Shown in pieces: positions 46,982 through 57,738 of a stretch of 64,000 nucleotides of DNA. The stretch lies in assembly GCA_027475525.1 (NCBI GenBank), contig JAMWFC010000058.1, positions 639,659 to 703,658 on the forward strand, read 5' to 3'. Position 1 is the stretch's first letter, and the number at the start of each line of letters is the position of its first letter. The notes under the pieces were generated by a model. That model did no database searches, was not told where the DNA came from, and saw only the letters and a list, made by a program, of their open reading frames with translations. A program made the translations under genes and the position numbers. Origin of the DNA: Macrolepiota albuminosa. Lineage: Eukaryota > Basidiomycota > Agaricomycetes > Agaricales > Agaricaceae.

Positions 46982-49900
46982 TTACGTACGGTCTTCATCC
47001 GAGTCGCTCTCACTCCCACTGTCTCCGCTTTCTGAATCCTCATCCTCTTTGATTTCATTAGGATCAACTTCAAGTACCCGCTGCTCAACATCGAAGCCAG
47101 CTTCCTGCAACCCTTTGCCGACTTGTTCTGCCTTGCCTGGTGCAGTGACTGTCACGGCGACAGACGAGGAAGGCAAGAATAAAGGGAGGAAATGCGTCTT
47201 CAGAGCCGTCAAGATATCTTCTTTACAGACGGCCTGATACTTCTCCAAAAGATCGATTTGATGTGTTCTGGCAACACCTTTAAGAGCCTGATTGCTAAAC
47301 GAGACAATTGCCTATCAAAGATCATCAGATATGCCGTGCCTGTCATCAAGCATACCGTTGCCAGTACTTACCGCTCTACCCGGAGTCGAGACATTTTTCG
47401 TGACGCCGTAGACAATGCTACTCTTCGCGGCATCTATAGTAGTTTGCTCCAGTTCAATCTGAAGCGCGTATAAGCTGTTAAGTGGACAATGCCTACACTG
47501 AGGCTTACTGAGCGGTCAACTAAACCCTTCACCACCTTTGCTGCCTCATGGAAAGCACCGAGACTATTGGAGCTCTAGAAATACAGGTATGAACACAATC
47601 CACAGAGTGATGCAAGTCGCAACCCACGCGATACAGAGTGAAAGTAAGAAGCCCAGCTTCTACGTCAAGGGACACATAGGCACCGTATGCCAATCCAGAT
47701 CCACGAATATATCGCTGACAATCGAATGAGTCAAGAAACTCGTATGATTAATTTGATGATGATACCCAGAGGTAACTTTCCGTTGCATTCAAGACTTCTA
47801 GAGCTACGCGGATTGCTGGATAGTCTGGATGATTAAATCCTTGAATGCCTTTCGTGCCATGGGTCACATATGAGCTCTCGATGGTGGGAAGGCTCATTAC
47901 AATTGCCTCCGGAAGAGTCAGAGGTGTCTGCAATAGTAAGGAAATGGGGTCAAACCTTCTTTTCTGGCTTCTTGCCAGCATCGCTGAGAGTGTCAGACGC
48001 GATAGGAACTGGGGAAAGTTCAGTCGTCTACAAGACATTAGAACAATAGTAAGTTGGAAATGACCTTCTTATCTAAACTTACCGGGTGAGATTTTCCCAA
48101 GCACTTTGCCCAAGTGCTTCTGGGGTTTTTAAGACAAAGAACATTGCCGGTGACGGAGAAACGAGCACCAGAAGGATCCATCACTAGTTTATCTTAACAC
48201 TGAAAATCAATGTAATCCTGCTTAATGACTCACAATGCTTTCGGATCTCTTCAAAATCAGCAATCACTTCAGTCGGATTACTTTGAAGTCGTTTCGCGAG
48301 ATTCGGGATAAACTCTAATTGTGGAAGGATTGAACCAGCGCGGGACGTGGAATCGTCGTTGTATACCAGTTCTGCCCAAAGAGAACCAAGCACATTTTCT
48401 CCACTTCGCTTAAGTTCTGGCAGGCTCTGCTGCATCTTAGCTATGACGATTTGTAACCTATTTCATTCATTACATTAGATGAGGACCACTGATGGAGGGT
48501 AGTGACCTTACCTCTCCTTGTCGAACTGAGCACCATAGATTAAATCTTTTAACCAGGCAATAGCAGTTTCATAACGGGCAGTTTCTACTTTGATGCTGAT
48601 ACGGAAAGTGTCTGTAAAAGTGTTGGACAACCCCAAGCCGACTTCATATGACACCGTCTCATCATCGAGCTTGTTAACAACCTCTTCATGAGTTAGATAC
48701 TCTCCTGATGCTCTCTTGACTCCCAAAGAGAAGAAAGCAGATAAGTATGTAGACACCAGTCTAAAAACATACAATCAGAACCTACACATTTTGAGAGGAA
48801 GATAAAGTTTACGGCCGCAGATGGCTTGAGAGTTTGGCTAGAGAGAAAATTCCGTGAACTGAAACAAAGTCGGACTATCACACGTGAGTCAAAGTGAGGT
48901 AACATTTAGAGATAAACCAACCTGCACGTGGTCGTACTGCACGAAGAAGGGCAAGGGGGAACCATCAGCGGTTATGTGCTTCTCCAACTCAGCTGATAGC
49001 GATGCCGAGCGTTGAGTGACCCTGCCAGTTCCGATTTCTTGAAGACTTTTAACAGGTATCCATGCTATGCTCTTCACATCCGGGACGGGGAATGATGTCA
49101 ACATTTCAGTGGGAATGGGTCGATCATGTTCAGCTTTTGCTCTTTCCAATTCATCGGCAGCCTTCTTTAAACCTTCTGGTCCGAGCTTTTCGACTTGCTG
49201 CGCGATCCTAACCTTTTCGTCTTTTTCGAGTGTTTCTGCGAGTGCGGCAGACGGTTTCCCAAGGATAATGACTGGATGCGTATCAATGTAATATCTGCAC
49301 GATTGTAGTCCTCAGAATGGGATGAGGCAACTATGAAGAATCACATACCTCTGTAGCAGAGTTGTCCATGATTCACTCGACCACCGCCGCAAGTCATCAA
49401 ATTGTTTGATATCATTCATAGAATCCTGGAGGTCAGACCCGTCCGCCGCGCCATAAAGGAAATCGGTGATTACTGACCCAGAGAACGTGTCCCCTTTTGA
49501 AGATTCGAGTTTGCTTCGAAGCTATTGCATGTGAGGGACGTTCCTAAGATAAAAGGAACTACAGCACCTGTCGTTCCTCCCGATTAAGAACCATTGCCAT
49601 TCGTTTCATATCAATTCCCTCTTTGGCAATGCGTTGGAAACTATTTCTGAGCTTTGAGTTGAAATCATCAAGATGTTCTACAGGTACAGATCCAATGTAG
49701 ATAGAGAGGTCAACCCGTGTGGCACATGTATCTTCCGCAAAATACATATATGCACTGGATTGAGTTAGCGAAATGTCATGAAATAAGAATCGCACAAACC
49801 AGAGGGGTTGTTCTATTTCTATGTATTCCTTATTCAAAGGGGCAGTAGCAGATGAAGTCAGGTAAATTCCTAGAATTTCAAGGGCCTTGTGGTCCCCGTT

Positions 49901-51424
49901 AATAATGACAGAGGTAGCAGTCATAGAATTTGCATACCCTTCGCTCAAGAAATGCATTTGGGGCCGGCCCAAGGAAAGACAGTGTGATTTCGCCCATGCC
50001 TTACAACAGAATGAGAATGAACAGCATAGTGTCTGTACAATAACCCACTTTCATCTCTTTCTGGAAACTCAACAGTTTTTTTAATGGTCTCCTTAATCGG
50101 TGGGCGATTAGCAGATGGAGTGTCAACAAAGGGGCGTTTCCAACCCGGGGGATGAGGGCCCTTGCCATGACCATGCTCTAAAATACGTGTTTCCACCTTC
50201 CGTTGCACAATATCAAGAAGAGAGAATGTGCCACTAGATAGCTTCCCAGCAACAATAAGTGATAGATTATGTGGCACATAATACGTCCCATGGTATTGTT
50301 TAACTGAAAAATAGGTCAATCACATCAAGAAATAAGTGATGTCAAGACATACTTTGTTCCGGAGTTAACACTCTAAGGGCCTCCATCAGTCCTCCAGTCT
50401 CACTACGATACGCACTCTCAGGTGAATTTATCAAGCGCTGAGCACTAGTTCAAGATTTTTTAAATCAATCTTAAGAAAAAAAGTAGGGTGTCATGACGGA
50501 CTTCAGTGCCATTAGATCCCCAGAAGTATTTTCTCTACCCTGCATTTCACTGTAAACAACTCCAGAATCTTGTCCTGTCCCATCGATATGGTGAACCTAG
50601 ACAAACTTTGAGGGCTTATTGAAACCAAGATTACAGAATGCATACCTCAGTCACAAATCTGGGAAAGGGCTGATCAATTTCGTCCAGGCAGAGAACAGCA
50701 ACCACAATACGCACCCAGCATTCGTGATTGTCGGATATAAGATATGGTCCAGATAGACGGGCAGTAGTTGCAGGAAACCTTGTTCACCAGCGGTTGATAT
50801 CGTGTATGCAGTGTGATCAGTGTCAGTCCAAGCATTTGTTCCGTTTGAGAAGCCCCGATTTGCCAGATTGTCTAATACCCCCTTAAAAGGGTATTTTTCT
50901 GAGCCCATAAAGACTAGACTAGTATTTGATGAGCTACTGAAAGATCGTCAGAACGATGTAAGCGCACTGTTCCAAAGTATGAGGGCAACCGGAATCATTG
51001 AATACTAGTCAAAAATTGTTCAGTGGATGGGATGAAATCAATACAATGGCTTACTTTCTGTAGCAACGACAAAGTATCCATTGATGATGGGAGCTAAACA
51101 GAGGTATCAGTGATGCGCTCCGTCGAGCAAGTTCTTTACCAACTTGCCTTCATAGTCAAGGTGAACAACGCTCAGCCCCGTCACCCGACTTCTCCACTTT
51201 GAGACTGTGACATCTGTGAAGTCCAGTTTAAGCCGTTTGACGAGATCAAAATTGCCAAAAGTTTCAGGGATGGTGACAGGCATGACTGGTGTTGCGTAAT
51301 GACGTTGAATGGGCGGGACTCGGAAGGGGGGGAACGGTCTACGCGAAGAGTGGAACACAGGGGTAGAGGAGCGTCGAGAGAGCGTTTGGGACAGCGAGTG
51401 TCTCAACGCCGAAAGCATAGGCAA
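46982..51424 (-). CDS. M16-family zinc metalloprotease (YOL098C/C05D11.1 type)
   Basis: Large pitrilysin-type protease of about 1050 residues. The inverted zinc motif HxxEH is in the exon HTLEHLVFMGSEKYPFKGVL (about 50870-50930). The following LANRGFSNGTNAWTDTDHTA is typical of this subgroup. Four M16 repeats follow, with phrases KQYHGTYYVPHNLSLIVAGK, SAYMYFAEDTCATRVDLSI, YEVGLGLSNTFTDTFRISIK and RYIRGSGLAYGAYVSLDVEA. It ends in an acidic Ser/Asp/Glu tail at 46982. The 51424 start gives an Arg/Ser-rich, presequence-like leader (RHSLSQTLSRRSSTPVF); a second start near 51284 (MPVTIPETFGNFDLV) would give a cytosolic form. Fifteen or more introns. Confidence 0.85.
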
Positions 51425-51543
51425 GGACGGGATACGGTTTGTCGTATGTATACACGTGACACCAAAACTTGATCTTTACACTCGCGATCGCTCTGTTCTT
51501 CCTCATTCGCACCCGTGGCACTGCCACGCTTTCTCCCTTGAGA
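51425..51543. promoter_or_regulatory. Short divergent promoter (M16 protease / NGL2-like)
   Basis: 119 bp between two divergent start codons. If the inner start of the protease (about 51284) is used, the shared region is about 260 bp. Inferred from layout. Confidence 0.45.
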
Positions 51544-53254
51544 ATGGCTACCGCATCCAAACACTATCAACTCACCCCAGAGCAAATCGCGCTCTCAGCG
51601 GAGCGCAAGGCCAAGAAGCTGAAAAATGCTGCTCTGCAACACAAGAACAACACGGGAGGAATCATCGAACGACCCTGGATACCAATAGAACGTTTTCAAA
51701 GCGTTCAGCAAGGCCAGTGTGTGAAGGTATTCACCTGGAATGTTTGTGAACTCTCTGGACTTCTGTGGTTACCAATCTAATGTACATAGCTCATTTCAGC
51801 TGCTGGCTCAATGTCTAGTCCGTATGTCCTATTTTAGCAAAAAAAAACTCGAGTTTCTAAACCGCTAAGGAAATATCATGAGGCCGGGAGTTGTTTCCGA
51901 CAAGCAACTGTTTGAAAGCTACTCAGAGAGAACAAATGCTTTATAGTGAACTTTTATCTACACAGGCGGATATTCTGTGCCTGCAGGTGCTTAGCTTTTT
52001 GGACATGAGTGACCGTTTATTCATCTCTCTTTAGGAAGTGGATCGTCTTGAGAAGATTATCCCCGTGCTTAACAAGGCCGGATACGCACATCATTATGCT
52101 GCTGGCCCTGGTAAGAAGCATGGGTGTCTTATTGCCTTCAAGGAGCAATTATACACAATGATCTCCACGAAGACCGTTCTCTATGACATTGAAGAAGTGC
52201 GAAGCGATGGAGACGAAGCAGCGCGCTGTGGAAAAAGCTTTGCAACCAATAATATCGGCTCCTTGGTGTCTCTTCAAAGTAACACGGCAGGAAAAGCAGA
52301 GGGAGTGATCGTCGCCACGACACACTTGTTTTGGCATCCGAGGTTCGTGATTTACACCTACAACCAGGGAACAATTACTGATTTTGGAATCAGATATACG
52401 TACGAAAGGACAAGGTACATTGCACAACTCATCTAATCATCGGGTTGATCAAGAATCCACGAATCAGGCAAGCTGGAATACTGATCCGAGAAACAAACAA
52501 ATTCAGAAAAGAACTCGACGTGGAACATTGGCCATGCATCATTGGTGGAGGTAAATGAATTCAAATTGGTTTTATTTTCATTCTCGGCGTTCATATGTCC
52601 TGAGCAGACTTTAACTTTGCACCTGATGACATCGCTTATTCTCTGATTGTTGGCGACTCGATACTTCCCGAACAGAAAGATGCTCTTACTTCATCCTATG
52701 TTGTCCATATGTCTGTTGATCCTTCTGTTCCACGAGATCCCAAGCTTGATGCAGGAGAGGAGGGTAAGGAGGATAGTGGCGATCCAGACAAAGTGATAAC
52801 ATCCGCACGAGCGGCCACGTCATCAGATGGACTCCTCTCACTCGCGGAGCTATCGGATTTCTTTGCCTGCATACCAAAGTTACGTAGTGCCTACGACGTA
52901 GGGTTGGCCGGAGTAAAGGATCTTGGTGACACGCAAATATTCGGTTCCAGAGTTGCAGTGAAATCCGACAGAAAGGGCCGTCATGAACCAGAATACACGA
53001 GCTATACACACTTTTGGAAGACAACCCTCGGTCTGTCCCTTTCCGCGCTATTAAATCGCTTAATATTTGAGACTTTTCTGCTAGATTATATCTTTGTTTT
53101 AGACCCAGTTGATCGGCAATCCAGTGTAGCTGCCCTGCTCTCACCCCACAAACTGAAGGACCTAAAACGTGGCCTTCCACAGAAAGGCGTCAGCAGTAGC
53201 GATCACATTTCACTTGCTGCAGAATTTCGCTGGCCCAAGGGACAAGGAGACTAG
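51544..53254 (+). CDS. NGL2: NGL2-like RNA exonuclease (CCR4/EEP family)
   Basis: Mg-dependent endonuclease/exonuclease/phosphatase-fold nuclease; yeast Ngl2 trims the 3' end of 5.8S rRNA. Exons: MATASKHYQLTPEQIALSAE, GGIIERPWIPI, VKVFTWN (metal-site Asn), LLAQCLVR, ADILCLQ joined to EVDRLEKIIPVL (metal-ligand Glu), GVIVATTHLFWHP (catalytic His), CIIGG joined to DFNFAPDD (Asp/Asn pair), YTSYTHFWKTTLG, and DYIFVLD then SSDHISLAAEF, with the terminal Asp-His. All catalytic residues are in place. Seven or so introns. Nuclear or nucleolar location is inferred from the yeast homologue. Confidence 0.88.
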
Positions 53255-53421
53255 CGAATGAATTATGAGCAATCTAACTTATAGAAAGCAGAGACTGAAA
53301 GCTAGAGCTAGTAAAGTAGAGAGAGGATTGTATTGGGGTGATGATGGGTCGATATCGTCCATGTGTCTTTCCTATATATGTATCTAACCTAGAAAACTAG
53401 GTAATGTTTTAGTCCCGAAAA

Positions 53422-56400
53422 TCAGTTCCTTGCTGCTCTATCAGATCCCTGTAAGAGACTATCGAATAATCCACCAGCCGAAGTCTCGTTGCGCAGTTGG
53501 ATCATATAGATAATGCCTGTCCGTTGTCCTTTATCACTAAGCTCGATAGCCACTCCAGTCTTTCCAACTCGTTCCACACCATCAGTGAGAACTATAGTCG
53601 AGATCATGATCGACTTTTCCTTATTGTCTGCCTCCACGACGAGTTGTTTGATATTGGTTGGATCCTGACGATACAGCTTAAGCTTAGCCGAGCCTAATGA
53701 CTTCCACTGTGCGTGTTGTTGTTGGAGGAACACCTTGCATTTCATCTGCGCAGATATCGTGGATGTTACTGGTCCCACCTGCTGTGGAGTTTCTTGGACT
53801 GGAGAGTTCGGCGGACTAGGCTCATCAAACGAAGGATCTATCATAGAGACTGAGCGGGAGGCAAGCTGAAGTGATGGAAGAAGAAGACGGGGCTGAGGAG
53901 CAGGAAGACTAGGAAGGCTATTATATGAACTATTCCTGGGAAAATTATTGAGACTCGGGGAGTTGCCACCAGGGAAAGTTGGCACAGGTGGTGGAGCGAC
54001 ACCAGGAGTATGTTCATAGTGAGAGTACTGAGATGCAAGAGAACGGCCAGATGGACTTTTCCGTATTCCGAAGGGAGGATCAATTGTAACACCTGGCTCC
54101 GAAGGAGGACGTCTTGGAGGGTATGGGTTTAGTGGAGGAACTCCTGGGGGAAGTCCATTAGGGCCACGGTTTGGAGGCAACGATTGGTTGACACCTGGTT
54201 GGAAAGGTGGAGGCACATACGAGCCAACTGGTGGATTATGAAGGGGTCCGCTGGGGCTAGGATAGCGCCCTGGAGGAGGACCTAAATTAGCACCAGGACC
54301 ACGAACAGGGCCGGGGGCGGTGAAGCCGGGCCCAGGAAAGTTTGAGCCAGGACCGGGGCTACCAGAGTGGACAGGACTAGGAACGAAAACATGATTCGGT
54401 CCATGACTGGGGAAAATAGAACCAGGACCTGGAGGAATAGAAGGACCAGACCCAGGTCTTGAAGGACCTTGATAACTAAAAGTAGTAGTCCGACTCGGCG
54501 CTTGAACGGGCAGAAGTCCATTACCATGAGGGACTGGCGGTCCTGCCGACAAGTTCCTCTGGAATGTAGACACCGGCAGAGAATTGTTTACTGAGAGTTC
54601 TCTCGGAGCCCCCTGCTGATTCTGAGCGTCACCCGAAGATCGCGAAGGTCCTCCCATAGTATGAGTTGCACCTTCGTTATCAGAATAGGGGGGCGGCTTG
54701 GAGTTTGGCGGGGGAGCGGCGGCCGGATTAACTTGTTGCGATGATCGATTAAGAGGGCTTGGACTACGGCTGTTAATAGGATTCGAGGGGGAGGGGCAAG
54801 ACGAAGAAGGACTGGTTGGTCCGCGAAGAAGGCCATTCAGTGGGGGCACTGGAGGTGGGGGGACCTTCGAGGCCGGCGGAACTGAAGGACGGATAAGAAC
54901 ACCCTGATGAAAGAACGGAAAGACCTACGCGATTGGGAGAATTCAATGCATTCTCGGAAGTGAGCAAGCAAAGAATCCCGAAGCTCCATTGAAACAGTCT
55001 CAAGAAAAAGAGTTTCTTTCCTCATGATAACCACCCGTAGTGCCTTGGCTGTTGAAGAGTTTCCGATCATCAATCTGATGAATGCAAGATATCCGAAAAG
55101 AAACGCACGTTGCTCAGGAATTTCGAATACTCGCAACACCTTCCCTGCAAGAGGAGGATATGAGAGCCACATGTCAGCTCCATCTCGTCCATGAAGACTT
55201 CTTTCCTGCGATGTCATTTTTTGTGCTACCAGGAAGAGATCGGAAAGGAGATAAACATGACCGAGAGAAAGAACTTGTTCGATCCCCGTGGCTTGTGACC
55301 TAAATCGAATGACAACGTCCATGGATAGACGAAGCTCCCTCGTGAAAGTGAGTGAAGATGACGCCATTTGCAAACGGACGATCTACATAAAAAGAAGCCG
55401 ATGAATCCGTCAGAGTGCAACACAACAAATCGAACACACTTTGGGCTTCATGGTAAATATATCGAGAGTCCGTTGGGTGGACAACCGACGTTCTACATCT
55501 GATATTGACATTGAAGGAGTCGCAGACGATGCGCGACTAACTGGGATTGTTGATGTTTCTCGTGAAGAGCGCTCGCTGTATTGAGCAATGTTGACAAGCG
55601 AATCGTTGCAAGTCAGCATCAACTTACCCGCCAGAGACGCTGCTATTGCGAGCTGAACTACTCTCACTCCAAGCATTGGTATCTGCGTTTGATCGCAAAT
55701 CGGAAGCGTGTTTGTTCTGTTGCTCGATGACGCTCCGAGTTCTTAGGTCAATCACTACCTCTTCAACAGGTTCGTGTGATGGTGGTGATGGTGGTGGTGG
55801 TGGCGCAGCATCGGAATCCCCGACCCTGATAGAGCTGCGGCTTTCGACGGTAGCCAGGAGCAGATCAAGGGTCTCTAATGCACCAACGAGTAGTTTATGG
55901 TCGCTCTTTCCGGGCGCAGTACTTCTCAGGAGGCGACCATAGAGTTTCTTGTAGTATTTGAGTCTCGCCTTCGGAAGGAGGAATAAATCATCGAGAGTCC
56001 AGGTGGGCAGGCTAATGGCATCGGAGGCGATAGTAGAGGACGGGGGCGGATTGGAAGCAGAAAAGGCGGTTAAGATGTTGGCGAGTTTCGTGTTGGATCG
56101 GATGGGTTCCCAGTTATCAAAACCACAACAATACTTGGAACAATAGTTGGAGTATGGACCTTGGAGGTCGTCGATCTGATCAACGATGAGATGCAGGGAG
56201 AAAGTGCAGCGATGTGACACGAACCCATCGCATGAGGAGATCGCCAAGAGCTTTCGGGTTTGATGGACTTGCGCCTATCTCCTTGAGTTTCTAGGAAAAA
56301 ACGGATGAATAGATGGAACGGGCATGAAAGAAGATATTGGTACGGCATGAAAGGCCCTGCTAGCCTTGTAGACGCCTTCTACACTGCGAAACATGGTGTC

Positions 56401-56698
56401 AAGTTCGGGAGGGGGGAGATTTGAACGCGACCAGGCGGCGGCAACTTTCTGGAAGAGAGATCAGGAACTGGAAAGGGCAGCGAGGAGAAAGACGGACGCG
56501 GATGATACCTGTGAGCTGGTCGACATAAGACTTTTCGGAGTCGATGAGGTCAGTGAGGGGATTTTGCTTGCGGGCGGGGGACGACGGGGTCGGGGGGGTG
56601 GAGGGAATGACCGGGGGAATGACTGTGGGGTCAAGGGAAAGGGGCGGAGGGACATGCTTTGGCGGGGGCGACAAGGGATTGGGCTCGCCGTTGTCCAT
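53422..56698 (-). CDS. RhoGEF (Dbl-homology) protein with proline-rich tail
   Basis: Predicted guanine exchange factor for a Rho-type GTPase. After a Pro-rich start (MDNGEPNPLSPPPKHVPPP), IDSEKSYVDQLTGIIR opens the DH domain. Further DH helices follow: YSNYCSKYCCGFDNWEPIRS, then LDDLFLLPKARLKYYKKLYG. A PH-like part comes next (VIRFRSQATGIEQVLSLGHV, YLLSDLFLVAQKM). A disordered Pro/Gly/Ser tail (53800-54850) contains many PGP and GPS repeats. The end is a small folded domain (CKVFLQQQHAQWKSLGSAKL ... LSDKGQRTGIIYMIQLRNET) that looks like a second PH/RanBD-like module. It stops at 53422. About eight introns. The target GTPase is unknown. Confidence 0.82.
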
Positions 56699-56807
56699 GG
56701 TCAGGGATTATAATAAGTAAACAAACAACCAAAAGACAATTCAATTCATTTCAGTTCTCATGTCATCACTTAATTACAATCTCTGAATTATTTAAATTCA
56801 AATCCTC
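56699..56807. promoter_or_regulatory. Short divergent promoter (RhoGEF / membrane protein)
   Basis: 109 bp, AT-rich (AATTATTTAAATTCAAAT near 56788), between two divergent start codons. Shared use is inferred from layout. Confidence 0.45.
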
Positions 56808-57655
56808 ATGCCACCAGTACTAGTGCCCTTGGACTACAACCCCTACTGGGTCGACCGCAATCTCACAAACCGCCGTTCCACCGAGGCCCTCCTCGCCCCA
56901 GAACGCGACGCTGGCAACGTTTCTCCAAACGACTATGAAGCCGCAGTCGAGTTCTCTGCAAGCCCCCATCGCTTCTACCGCGTCCGTCACTCTCTGTCCT
57001 TTTTATCTCACGCTAATCCCTTGATCAGCTCATTGGCGGCCTCCTAGCCCTTCCCCTCAACTTGGCCTTCCGCAAGCCTTCCTGGTCACCCATTCGCACA
57101 TATGTCTCCTTGATCGCCTGTACCATCGGCGGTTCCATCGCAGGCCAAACACTGAATGCCTTCGCCCACTTCAACTTTGTTCGCTCCCTTGAAAATCCTT
57201 CAGGCTTTGTACAGGCTATCAGGAACATTCAAATAAATTCCGGCAAGGCCGTAGCACCAGGCCCCGCAATCACTGGGTCAGATTCCAGTTGGACTGTAGA
57301 CACTGACGCAGCCCCAACAGGTCTAACACTCTCCTTCGATTGTCTTTTATCTGGCTGACATGTTTCAAATCCTTAGAGCCATCGCCGCTGGCACTTCCAT
57401 CGACATCTGACACTAAAAAGCCTTCAATCAGTCCCCCAAGCAAGTGGGATCAAATTCGCGCTGCCAATACACGTCCATCGACCAATTCTTCATGGGACGC
57501 CCTCCGTCAGAGTCACGAAAGGACACGTGTTTCTTCTCTGTCTTCTGATCCCGAATCAGACCCCTTCCAACGATCACGCGACCAAGACCGTGCCGCGGAA
57601 CAGGCCAAGTTTAACGATATGTTGGAAAGAGAAAGGAATTTTAAAGACAATTCTT
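56808..57655 (+). CDS. Small conserved membrane protein, unknown function
   Basis: Spliced protein MPPVLVPLDYNPYWVDRNLT ... FSASPHRFYR, joined over an intron (about 56980-57027) to LIGGLLALPLNLAFRKPSWS. SLIACTIGGSIAGQTLNAFA follows, so there are two hydrophobic segments, the second with the small-xxx-small glycine pattern of paired helices. A polar tail with an intron at about 57320-57375 ends RNFKDNS at 57655. The overall plan, two short TMs after an E.SA..RFYR motif, recalls OCIA-domain mitochondrial proteins, but this is only a resemblance. About 240 residues. Confidence 0.7.
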
Positions 57656-57738
57656 AATTTAAGACTACATACATCTTCCATATTTAGATTGTGTATCCGC
57701 AGAAACCAATTTCAAAAACAAGAAAGGCTACTGTACCT